Shown here in pieces: positions 24,048-36,000 of a stretch of DNA of 64,000 nt. The first letter of the stretch is position 1, and the number at the start of each line of letters is the position of its first letter. Origin of the DNA: Paratinospora sagittata (taxonomy: Eukaryota; Streptophyta; Magnoliopsida; Ranunculales; Menispermaceae); contig CM069598.1 of assembly GCA_035771175.1 (NCBI GenBank), forward strand, positions 9,884,668 through 9,948,667, read 5' to 3'. The notes below the pieces were generated by a model that was not told the origin of the DNA, did no database searches, and saw only the letters and a list, made by a program, of their open reading frames with translations. The position numbers and the translations under genes were made by a program.

Positions 24048-24803
24048 TATTTATTTTTACACAAAATTATTTTTTACTTTTTTTTGGCCAAATAAAATAA
24101 TTTATTTGTTGAGTTAACAATAAATGATTGTTCAACAGACGCTCTGAAAGTAAATAGTCATGTTGATAGTCTCTATTTTTTTTTTGCCACTTCAGCTTAA
24201 CAGTGAAGGGTGATAATTGTATTTGAGAAATTTATTTTAATTAAATGTCTATTTATTCTATGTGATATTGAGTTTTTTTTTATAATTTATATTTGTATTG
24301 AAAATGCTCTAAGGGACTCATTACGAATTCAAGTCCGCCCTCATCTATTTATATTAGGAGAAGTGGTGTGTCCTTGTCCTTGTAAAATTTTCAGAAGAAT
24401 TAGTCTCGCTTTAAAGGGAATTTGAGGCGAGGACCATTGCTTGGTGCCGGAAACCTGTACCAAAAAAAAAAAAAAACAATGCAAATGTGGACTTATTAAT
24501 ACAATGATATTTCCTCTGTTACTTACATATCAAATTATTTTCATTTATCTTTTTAAAATTTGGGCCACAACTATTTAAAATCTTTTTTCAATATTTCAAA
24601 TTTTCAACCAGCATGATCTCCGGGGATTTCACCTCCCCATCCCCAAATTCAAATTTTAATTCCGTTTCCATTTCCCAGGATTAATCGGAGCTACTCAGCT
24701 GCTCGTCCTTCGATTCCGATTTCATGCTCAGATTCTCATCCGCCGTTTCTGCCCCTTCATGCGCACCTTCTTCTTATAATTACAAGATTCCGCATCTCCA
24801 ACA
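24011..24803. other. Intergenic and 5' region of the ARAD-like gene
   Basis: The first half is AT-rich with a (TA)n run (24010-24044) and an A-tract (24461-24476). From about 24610 the sequence turns pyrimidine-rich, consistent with a promoter and 5' leader for the gene starting at 24804. No clear TATA box stands out. Confidence 0.45.
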
Positions 24804-27800
24804 ATGGCCGAACGACCCAAATCAAGAAAACCCAAACCCCTCCACCCTCCTTCTTCCTTATCCATTAATGGCGAATCCCTAAACCCTAATCCCAAAATGT
24901 CGCGAAATTCTCTTCTTCTCAAACAAACCCTTGCCGCAATCTTCATCATCCTAGCGATCTACGCTTTCTTCAACGCCTTCGTCTCTCCCGTCGATCGGAA
25001 CCACGCGAATCTCGATGTAAATTTGTCGTTCGATTCGACTGGTGGCGATGGTGGTTCCGATTCTTCTTGCGGTTCTCGGTCCGCTCCTGCTCCGGTGAAG
25101 GTTTTCCTGTACGATCTCCCGAGGAAGTTCACTTATGGGGTGATCGAGAGCTATTTAAGGGCTCGGGAGGCGACGAACTCACCGTTAGGTCGAGATGTAT
25201 CGAGTTTGACTTACCCTGGGCATCAGCATTCTGCGGAGTGGTGGTTGTTCTCGGATTTGATTCGCGACGACGACCGGCGGCGTGGATCGCCGGTTGTTAG
25301 GGTTTTGGATCCAGAGGAGGCGGATTTGTTCTACGTGCCGTTCTTCTCGTCATTGAGTTTGGTTGTGAATCCGATTCGGCCGGTTGGAATAGTAGGAGAA
25401 GCGGCGGTTTATAGTGATGAGGAGACGCAGGAGAGTTTGGTTGAGTGGTTGGAGGAGCAGGTGTATTGGAAGAGGAATAATGGGTGGGATCACGTGTTTA
25501 TATGTCAGGATCCAAATGCGCTTTATAAGGTGATTGATAGAGTTAAGAATGGGATCCTTTTGGTGTCGGATTTTGGGAGGTTGAGGAAGGAACAAGCGTC
25601 GTTGGTGAAAGATGTGATTTTGCCGTATTCGCATCGAATTAATTCGTTTAACGGGGATGTTGGGGTTCATGACAGGGGTGTGCTGTTGTTCTTCATGGGA
25701 AATCGATATCGGAAAGCAGTAAGTGCATCTATATCTGCTGCCCAACTGTTTTTTATGTTCTTTGTTATTTATTATGTTCTTTATTTAGGAAAGGTAGTGT
25801 AGCTTATTTATTATGGTTGCATTGCTTTGCCAATTACTGAGAGATTGAAAACTATTGCAGAAGCAATTTTAGTTTTAGAATAGAACTTCATATCAGGGAA
25901 GAAGTGAGATTTTAGTTTAAAACTATTTGTCTCTCCGAAATCACATAGAACTTTTGGATGCTGTGTCTTTTTAATGAAAGCAATGTTTTGACAATAACAA
26001 TTACTGACAGCTTGATAATTACTTACCAAAATTGAAAAAATAAAGTTGATTGTTTTTCTGTTCTAGGGTGGAAAGGTTCGAGACCTGCTTTTCCAAGTAC
26101 TGGACAAGGAAAAAGATTGCATAGTAACCCATGGGACACAATCAAGGGAGAGTCGACGTGTAGCAACACATGGGATGCACTCATCCAAGTTCTGTCTACA
26201 TCCTGCTGGGGATACACCCTCTGCCTGCCGGCTCTTTGATGCAATAGTGAGCTTGTGCGTTCCAGTGATAGTCAGTGACTATGTAGAGTTGCCTTTTGAA
26301 GATGTCATAGACTATAGAAAAATCGCCTTATTTGTAGATACGAATAATGCTGTCATGCCCAGATATTTAGTTAAGCTGTTGAGAGGAATAAGTAAGGAGA
26401 GGATTGTGGAATACCAGCAGGAGCTGAGAAAGGTATGTACTTTTCATTCGCATGTTTCAACTTTCATCTCTTTACATTTATGACTTATAATGTTTGTTGA
26501 TTACTGTTGTAGCTTTTGTTTGAAAACCACACCACGTCAATGTTACAAGTTTTGTCTTTAAGATCAGAGAGAATGGGAGGGATGGAGGGATTCTGTGTAT
26601 TATAGTATTATTATAGGTTGTTTGTGTGATTGGGTTCATGTTTATACAAATTAATTGCTAAAGTAAGTATGAATTTTCTAGTAGACTAATTTGAATTTTT
26701 TGAGGAATGAAAATTAGTATAACTTGGTTAGTTTTCTTGATTATTTGTTGAATAGATGAATGTGAAATAGACCTCCATATTGAAAATAATATAGCTGTGA
26801 ATCAGATATAAGGTCAGTGTCATTTGCAAAAAAATGAGGCATGAAAATATGGGTGACTTCCAAGTTCCAGCTAGGATATTTGGGCCCAATTACTCTTGAC
26901 ATGGTTCCCTTTACCTTATAATCCTTGAATCCTTTGTGCAAATGAATTATTGGGAATTGACTGAGAAATTGTGAGTTGTTTTGGGTCTTTAGTCTTATGG
27001 CGGGTCAATCAGGTGGATTATAATAAACACACAAAATATTGGGTAAAAAATTGGGTATAATGACATATACCACTGACCTGTCTGTCTGAGAAATTTTAAT
27101 ATTTGTTCTACCCTTATATTTTATTTCCAAAACATTATCAACATTTAAAATACGTAAAATTAATTTAATGGGGCCTTCAAAGGATCTTTGTTCTGAAGGC
27201 CTAGGAGGTAGGGAGGACCCAAAATCTCTTTTAATGTATCCTGGGGATGGGTCTGGTTGTCGTTTATAGAAGGTGAGAGCCCCACTCTTCTGTCCCCGAT
27301 GTGGGATCAAGAGGGAGGCCCCTGTTGAGTCCCACTTTAGAAGCACCCCCACTACTCAATTGCTCTTCCTCTTTTCTCAACCAAGGGAAAAGACTGGCTA
27401 ACTACAGTAAATGACCAATTAAATCTGATGTCTATGGATATTGATCATCTTTATCTTCTTGGTTTCTCTTTGTTCAGTTTTACTTTGTATGTTTCTGCTT
27501 GCTTTAATTAGATCCTTTCAAGCACTCACCTCAATCATGTTGTTGATGGATATAGCATTGAAATCTAAGAGTCAATTTTGTTTATTTTATGAGGAAAGAG
27601 AAGATGAGTAGAAGCTTGTGGCTGCTCATTGAATAAGAATATGTATTTTTTTTATCTCTATCAGCAGTAGTCTTTCTCCAACATCTTTCCTGTGCTTGGC
27701 TTCTGGTCACAATTGATCAAGTTTTGAAAATGTCATCGAGAAAGGTTACTGAGCCTCCTTTATTTATTTATTTTTCCTGAACATGGACAGTAGTTAAATA

Positions 27801-28628
27801 GAAGTTCAACTGTCTAGAAGGTAAAGCGCATCAATATGGATTCTTTGTATCCCCATCCCTTCCCGAATGGTAGTTTCCTAAACTGGAAAACGAGAGTTTG
27901 TTTGTGTCATTTATCTTAATATTATTTAAATAGAGGAAACAAATACTTCTCTAGATTGTCATTAAAACATGAGAAGACAAGGGGTGCACATTATTTATAC
28001 TCAGACATGCATAAACCGCTTGTGATTTTATGAAGATGATCTCGGTATATCCTTCATTTGATGGTGGGAATTGTAGGAGTGGCTTCATATATCAATCATC
28101 ATTTATCATGAAACTGAATTGAATTGAAAGCACTATATTGCAAATGCGGCAACCCTGGTTTCAGTACATTTGAGTAAGTTTCTTGTTAATTATGTTCATC
28201 CATCTATGATACATGAGGTGAATACACCGTCATTCAATTACTGAGATTCTAGTTTGGTAATGCTAGAGATTCATATTTTGTATTGATTTTATGCTGTTTT
28301 CTTTGCAGATCAAAATTGGCAGCTTTGCAAAAATGTAGTGTGAATTTTGGACTTCCTTGTATACCTGAATTGGAATCTAACTTCTCAGTTTAAACTTTAT
28401 AATGTGTTTCAGGTGAAGCGGTACTTCGAATATGAGGATCCAAATGGAGCAGTGAATGAAATATGGCGCCAGGTTTCTCAAAAGGTTCCATACACAAAAC
28501 TGATGATCAATCGTGACAAGCGTCTTGTTAGGAGGGACCTAACTGAACCAGATTGTGCTTGTATATGTTCAAACAAGACAGCAAGCATCGGACCATTCAA
28601 TACCACCGACGGCAATTCTGAATTCTAG
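24804..28628 (+). CDS. ARAD1: GT47 exostosin-family glycosyltransferase, ARAD1/ARAD2-like
   Basis: Predicted 498-residue type II membrane glycosyltransferase of the GT47 exostosin family. The ARAD proteins of Arabidopsis act in the Golgi in pectic arabinan synthesis as putative arabinosyltransferases. Exons: 24804-25718, 26067-26432 and 28413-28628, all in phase 0 with GT-AG junctions (GCA|GTAAGT, CTAG|GGTGG, AAAG|GTATGT, TTTCAG|GTGAAG). A short cytosolic tail and one hydrophobic anchor (about residues 40-60) precede the catalytic region. That region shows [71 protein letters not shown] and [11 protein letters not shown]. The C-terminus has [14 protein letters not shown] and a Cys cluster (CACICSN). 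A second in-frame ATG (24897) matches the start of the known family, so the first 31 residues are uncertain. Which of ARAD1 or ARAD2 is closer cannot be told by eye. Confidence 0.92.
26433..28412 (+). other. Intron 2 of the ARAD-like gene
   Basis: A 1980-bp intron. A patch at about 27165-27360 is richer in GC and contains ATGTGGGATC and TTGAGTCCCAC, words that recur in the LTRs of plant retrotransposons. I cannot define element ends. The rest is ordinary AT-rich intron. Confidence 0.5.
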
Positions 28629-30040
28629 GATTCAATGTTCCAATATCAGTCAAATTCCTGCACTGATCTTGGTAATTGCCATAGAATTTTGGACATGACC
28701 GTGTTCAAAGCCAAACTGCATTATATTATCTATTTTTCGGGACCTGAATATCTCCCTTTCAGAGCAAGGGCTATTTCAGGCGTCTTAGCTGGTTCTTTAG
28801 GGTAAAACTAGGGGTAATAAAACTGATGTCGATGCAACTGCTTAGTTCGAGACAATTCCCTTGAGTAGCAGTTAGAGAATATATTTATTGTTGAATTGTA
28901 ATTGGTGTCTATAGTAGGGTAGGAAAGGAAGAGGGTGATATTGATTTATGTTGTTGATAAATGACAGTAGGTAGTTGAGAGAAGATTTGATATTGATGTT
29001 GTTACAAAAACGCTTGCAAGTATGTTTGATTACACACTATAGAACATACTATTATTTGATTATTATTATTTTTGATTAGTAGATTTAAACGATCAAATGC
29101 GTGCTTCATACCGGATGCACCTCAGCTTGGATGCTTTTAACTTCAATGATTGTGATGTCATATGCAAGAGATCGAATGATGTCTTTGTCATTTGACTGTC
29201 ATATTTCTTGTCATCTTTGTATGAACCTCCTTATTTAATACTTTATTGTTCCAACTTATAAGTCTCCATTCCAATAAGCCCTTTCATAGATAATAATTGT
29301 GAAGTTAGGTCGTGCCATATAAATGCTGCATTTTACGTTAAATGGTAAACTTGGTCGAAACCTCTTTGTATGGGGGGTGAACATGGAAAGCAAAGCTGGT
29401 GAAACATCTAATTGATATTAATAATAACTCTAATGAAAATAATAACAATAATAGAAATATTGTTATTGTTATTATTATTTTCTTCGATTTTTCATAATGT
29501 ATTCCCGTACCATTTTTCGATAACGAGACTAGTTCTCATTCGAGGCGGAAGCATAATAATAAACTTTTCTTAACAAGGGTGTCTATAAGAATCAAACTTC
29601 GAATCAAACTTCGAACTTCGAATTTTTATAGGGACAATTTTAGGATTCAGCCCAATGGTTATAGTTATTGTTATTATTATTTTACACTTATTATAAACAT
29701 GGTTTTACTCTTTTCTACTCTTTTATATATTTTGAAGAAAAAAGAAAGTCATTTTTAACTCTTCTAATTATAAATAATGTTATTTTTATTTTTATTAATT
29801 TCTTTAGTATACGAATAAAAAGTGTACATGCATACACTAACAATTGAAGGACTTACACAAGTGATCTATTTGTTTCTATATCCGCCTAATTTATCCATCA
29901 GCCAAACGGCCCCTTCCGTTTCCTCTTCCATTCAGTGCAAGAATACTTCAGTTTTCGAGCGCGGCGTCCTCTAAACCGAAAACCTAAATCTGGGCTTTTT
30001 TCTGCTTTTTCTACAGTAAAATTTCCACACTTTTTCTCAG
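28629..30040. other. Intergenic: ARAD-like 3' end to DDL-like 5' leader
   Basis: This should hold the ARAD-like 3' UTR and the promoter of the next gene. A local AT-rich inverted repeat (AATAATAACAATAAT... ATTGTTATTATTATT) lies at 29421-29480. Reading frames here are short and unsupported. Near 29880-30040 the sequence becomes C/T-rich, as in a plant 5' leader. Confidence 0.45.
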
Positions 30041-33000
30041 ATGAGTCCGGCGATGCATCGAAGCACGACAATGCGGCGCGGTTCATCCGAAGAAGAATCA
30101 TCAGGTTCTCCGGTGAGACCAACGCGAAGAAGCTCTCCTCGCAGAAGAAGCCCTTCTCGTAGAGACAGGTCTCCGGCTCGTCGCAAGACCTCTCCGAGAG
30201 CCGCCGCCGCCGCAGCAGCAGCAGCATCTCCGATTAGAACCCATTCTTCTCACCGGAATAGGTCTCCGGTGAGGGAAAAGGAGAGGCTTTCGAGCCGCGA
30301 TAGGAGGTCGTCTCCGAAGCGAGGGAGAACGAGTCCTCAAGCTTCGCCTTCGCGTTCACCTTCGCCGCGAACGAAGCGGCTGAAGCAAGCTCAGGCGGAG
30401 AAAGTGAGTGAGAGAGAGCATGGAAAGAGCGGTGGTGATAAGGAGAGGCATAGGGAGAGGAGTGTGGATCGTGAAGGTTCGGTTGAGAGAAGTGAGAAGA
30501 GGTCGGGGAGAGATGGTAGGAGGGAAGGGGGTTCGTCTTCAAGGTCGAGGCACAAGCGTTCGGTTTCGCCAATGGAGCGTGGGCATGGTAATAGACATGG
30601 TTCGCGGTCGCCGGCGAGGGGTTCGAGGAGTGGAGGGCGTGACAAGGTGTGTGGTTATGTTCATGCTCGTTATTTTTTGTTTAATTTCTTTCCCTTTGAT
30701 AAAATGATGGCAGACATTGTTACGATTGTTACAATTAGGATTTAGAAAGGGGGTGTCGTTGGATGATGTGAATGCTGTTCGTTGAATTAACTTAAGATTA
30801 ATCAATGTGTTGTAGGCATTCTTTCATTAACAATAACCGAATACTTGAGGGTTAATAACGGTCTAACATTCAATGGATGCTTCAATAAAATTGAACAAAA
30901 TGCATTTGGGAAATTGTAAAAAAAGAAAAATTAAATTTAGGCTTTTTTTATTGTTTTGTTTTTCTAACATTTACCTAATTTCTTATGTATTTTTTTTCCT
31001 CAAGGTTAACTTTCAAATTTATAGAATTTGTCATTGTGAAATGCATGTTCATTATTTGTTTAGATGATGAAATAGTTGATTCATTTCATGTAGTTGGGTA
31101 TGTCTTTTGGCTTTGACACTTGGATCATAAGTTTTGGTTATTGTACTTTCTTGTAGGTATCAAGCCCGAGAGGAGATGATCATGGGTTAGTTTTTCCTTG
31201 AACTCTAGACCTTTCTTTGTGCACTTTCAATTTATTTTCTTGAGGGGCTTGAAGGATAGTAAATTTGCCATCTTTCTTTTAATATATGGTTGCAACGTTC
31301 ATTAGTATTTGTACAATTGTTGATAAACTCAAGGATATATTACTAGTGGGGAGCCTTTTCAAGGAAAACTTAATTTATTTCAAATGAAAGAGAATTAATT
31401 CTTTTTAAAAATTAAAATAATTAGTATAATAATTCAAAATTCATAATGATAAATTTATTTTCAAGATAAAATTTTATAAAATTTGAATTTGGTATGGAAA
31501 AGTTGAGGCGTAAGCCTCATTGGGCCTTGAGGTGCATGCCTCAACATTGCAAGGTGTAAGCCTCATAGTGTGACCTTGTGACTTAAGCCACAAGAAGTTC
31601 TTTGGGTGCCTTACATTGAGGTGTGGCCTTAAGAGATTTTCAAAACAATGGTAATAAGATATTCGAGAACCATGCATCTTTCTGATTTTGGTGTTAAGAT
31701 ATTTTGGATTGTATCTTGGAATCTCTATAAAACTACTTTTTTAAGTTTAGTATGTTCCGAATGTTCTCAAGCTAACCATCTGCTCAGGTAAATGAATGAT
31801 CAACTGAATTGAGGGCATCTTAGCGAACAAAAGAACAGGTGATATAAAAAAGTTGTACCTAGTGTATGAGGCTTTACAATAATATGTATAAATGTTTAAG
31901 TATTAAATTATCAATGACATTTGCAATGAAGTGACTCAAGTAGGCAACTAAAAGGCTGCATCTATTGCATGAGGCTTCCCCCCATAATTTAGGAGGTAGA
32001 CACAACTGTTTAAGCATTAAATTACAAATGAAGTTTGTGATATTGTGGCTCAAGTATGCAACTGAGTACTTCACAATGCATGAGCTGGTTCATCTATCAC
32101 ACTCTATTCCTATCTTCTTATAAATGATGAAAGAATGGCTGAAAGTGGTCCTCTTAAGTTTTGTCAATGCTGAAGCCTGAACTAGTGACATTGATGGTGC
32201 CTACGCCTGATTCTCCTACACATCCTTACCATTCGACCACTTCTTGACATACATGATTGTTCAAACCAGTATAAAGCATATGTGAGTGAATTTTTTCCAG
32301 TTTCACTAGTGTCATAAGAAACTTGAATATGACCCATTAAATAACTAATTGAAATCAATTAAATCAAACACATTAACTATTAGCCAAATTAATCTAAAAA
32401 AATATGAACTTCGTTAAATAAAAAAAATGCTCCAAGACGAAAGAAATGTAAACAAATTACATGAATAAAACAAAAAAATTTAAAAAGTCCCTTGAAATCT
32501 TCCTAGTTCACTTTCGTTGCATGGCATTAAATCTTCGTAGCCTCATTCAAATTGAAAAATATGACAACATATGGGCTCTGAAATTGGGAAGTATATGGCT
32601 AGGAATGTGATGGGTAAAATAATTAAACCAATGGAGAAAGGGGGTTGAAAAATTAGAATGAGAGAGATGATCTTGTTGTGGATACAAGAGTTTATTTATA
32701 ATTGATTTTGGCGTTGTTGTCTTGTTGATAGACATGAATAACTTTGAGAAATGGGTTGTTTCTTTCTTCTTTCTCCTGTTTATAATCCCCCTATGAAGTG
32801 GGTAGAACCAAGAAACCACTTATTGACTAGATAAGCTCAAGAAACTCTTGATTAGCATCTCCACTCTTTTTAGATATCCTTCTAATAAATATCCATGCAA
32901 AATATTCAATCCCACCACATTACGCATCTTCAAATAATAGCAAATTAAATTGAGAGATTACATGTGGATTGGACTCTTCTCAAGGCATTGTTGTAATGGT

Positions 33001-36000
33001 CGCCCCCATCTTGCTTTATTTAAGTGGCTAGCTTGCACACATGGGTTTAATTTTGTGCTATCAAAAAACCTTTATTGCTCGATTACTTATTCATTTTCTC
33101 AACTTATCAAAGTCTTTTCCCAATATATGCATTTGTCTACATGAATCTACAAGTAATAATTTCCTCAATTATGTCAATTATGTCAATTCATGTTATTTTT
33201 ATGTCTTATTTTACCTTTATATCTACTATCAGTTGTTAATAGGTTGTTCTTTGGAATTGGCGCATCCAAAGGTCTTTGTTGTATGTGTCCAAACCACCTT
33301 AATTAGTTTTTTGTCATTTTATCTCCAGTTGAGGCTACTCTTACCTATTTGGATATATGCTCATTTCAAATTTTATCTATTAATGTTTTGCAACATATTC
33401 ACTTTACATTCACATTTCAATTACATTTAATATGTTCAGATGTAGTTTCTTAATTGCCAACATTTTATTCCTAAAAGCATGGTTGACGGTTGGCCTAATA
33501 GCATTTGTATAGAATTTTACTTTCAATTTCAATGAGATGTGTCGATTATATAATACTTCAATATAAATCCTCTAGTTAACCCATCGTGCTTTAACTCAGT
33601 GGTTTACATCTTCACCTATTTCTCTTTTTTAATAAATAATTCATCCCAAATATCTGAAACTTTCATCCCTTGGTGTCTCTTGGCTTTTGGTCTTCATTTA
33701 CTCTTCATCTGCATTTCTCTTTTCATTGAAATTACATTTGATTGATTTAGTCTTAGTTTTACTAATATTGAACCTTTTAGATTCTAATGTATCTCTCCAA
33801 ACCTCTAACTTAACATTTACTTTTGATTTAATTTTATTAATTACCACTATATATTAACAAATAACACTCCCATCAAATATCTTCTTTAAGTATGTTTAGT
33901 CAATTCATCCTTAGCTAGTACAAAAAGATAGGACTTAAGGCAATTTTTTTTTGGTGTAAACTTATAGTAATTTTTTTTTGACAAGAAACATATATTATAT
34001 TAATTAAAAAAGGTCATAGGGACGAGATGTTCCGGTGGAATTACAACCTATCCATGATGTTGTTCCAATTGAGCAACCACTCCCCAAAATTGTACCCCAT
34101 AGATAACTTACTGGAGCTGACCCAACCAACAAACAAAATTAGGGTCCTCTCCCATAGCCTAGCAGTACTGCTATTACAATCATTAAAGATTTGACTGTTT
34201 CTTTCAACCCAAATACACCACCAAATAGCAAAATAGATACACACCCAATATCGCCTAATTTTAGTGTCCGAGAGACTACTTGAAAAAACAATAAAGAAGA
34301 CAAAATCTGGGGGGGGTCAACCACGAGCTTTTTTGATGCCAACAATGCCACAACTCCTTTATTTGTTCACAATCCCCAAACACATGACCGATAGTTTCCT
34401 CATCCTTCTTGCAAAGGCAACACCATGAAGGAGAAAACGTAGTGTTAGGGAATTTCTTTTGTAGAATATCAGCACAATTAAGTCTCCCAAGAGTGACCAA
34501 CCATCCAAGAATTTTAACTTTAAGTGGTACATGAGCACTCCAAATAAAAGTAGCATGAGGATAGGTGGATGCATTGGTAGATGAGTTTATGGACTGGAAG
34601 AAAGATTTAGATGATAAATCCCCAGATGATTCCCCAATCCAACAAATTTTATCGTCCACATTTTGAAACTGAATAGAAGCAAGGCAGTTCAAGAAGGAGG
34701 GAATCTCCTGAAGAGAACCGTTAGGAAAATTCCGCATCAGGTGAAGGTTCCAATTTTGCATCGTACCATCAAATGACTGAGGGGGGTTAACAAAAGAGGA
34801 TATGGGCGCATTATGAAGGCTGGAGAGGTGAAAGATATAAGGAAATTGTAACTGGAAGGCCATATCACCACACCTTAACTCTTCCCAGAACCTGATAGTG
34901 TTCCCATTTCTAACCTTGAGTCTGAGCAAGGGAGAGAAGAGAGGATAGATAGAATGGATAAACTTTCATGGAGACTTAAAGGTTGTGCGAGTGCAAATAC
35001 TGGCAAACCGACCATTATCTTGCAAACCATGGCGACTCCTCACAATACGGACCCATAGGGCATCCTTTTCTTTCATTAAATGCCGCAACCACTTCTCCGC
35101 CAAAGCTTTGTTCCTCAAAATCAAATCCCCAATCCCTAAACCTCCGTGCGCCAAGTCCAACTTAACCTTCTCCCACTTGACTAGATGAGAGCCTTTCTCT
35201 TTATCTTCATTCTTCCTAAAGAAATTGCGCATCTTTTTTTCGATCATAGATGCCACTACCCTCGGCATACGAAAGGTGGACATAAAGTATGTGGGAGTTG
35301 CCTCAAGAACAGATTTAAGTAATGAAATTCTACCTCCTCTTGATAAGAAGCTTTTCTTCCAATCATCCACTCTTCGGCTTACAGTTTGGATGACAGGATC
35401 CCAAAAAGCCAACTTCAAGGGATTTCCACCAAGTGGCATTCCCAATTACTTCAAAGGCCAACACCCAACTGTAACACCAAGCCTATCAGCCATGGAATAA
35501 ATCTCTTTAGTGTAAACCTATAGTAATTGAGAACAAATTAATTTTTCCTTTTGTTAGTTTTACTGTATTTATGCCCAGTCGTACTTCTCTTTCCATATAT
35601 TTTAATTAGTTTCATTTATTTGTTTCCTGCCAAGGAGAAGACAATCGATGATCAAACCTTATAAAAAAAATACAAAAAGCTAAAATTGAGACCCTGATTT
35701 TTTATTTCACATAGATACAGTTGAGACTGCATAGAAAATGTCACATTTTTCCAAAACAAATGATAAAAAAAATGAAAATATAATTAACATCTAATTTTGG
35801 ATGTACAACATAATATTTTGTGACCAATTTTTTGGGATATGAATGCTCTAATTGGAATTCTACGGTAAAAAATGATGAAATTGCCACATGCAATTTGGAG
35901 AATATGCTACCTCTAATATCTAGTAGTCCTTTATTCTTACATTTTTCCTATTTGCAGTTTAGAACAATTTCTTCTTCTTCTTCCTTTTTTTTTTAATAAA

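Noticed and set aside
25350..25745. 131-codon antisense frame in ARAD-like exon 1
   Set aside because: It lies wholly opposite conserved coding sequence and has a composition typical of an antisense shadow.
25719..25802. Read-through end of ARAD-like exon 1
   Set aside because: A GTAAGT donor follows RYRKA, and the next exon continues the conserved GGKVRDLLF segment.
30101..30645. Several antisense frames opposite the Arg/Ser-rich DDL exon
   Set aside because: The repetitive RS-coding sequence leaves other frames open; no independent support.
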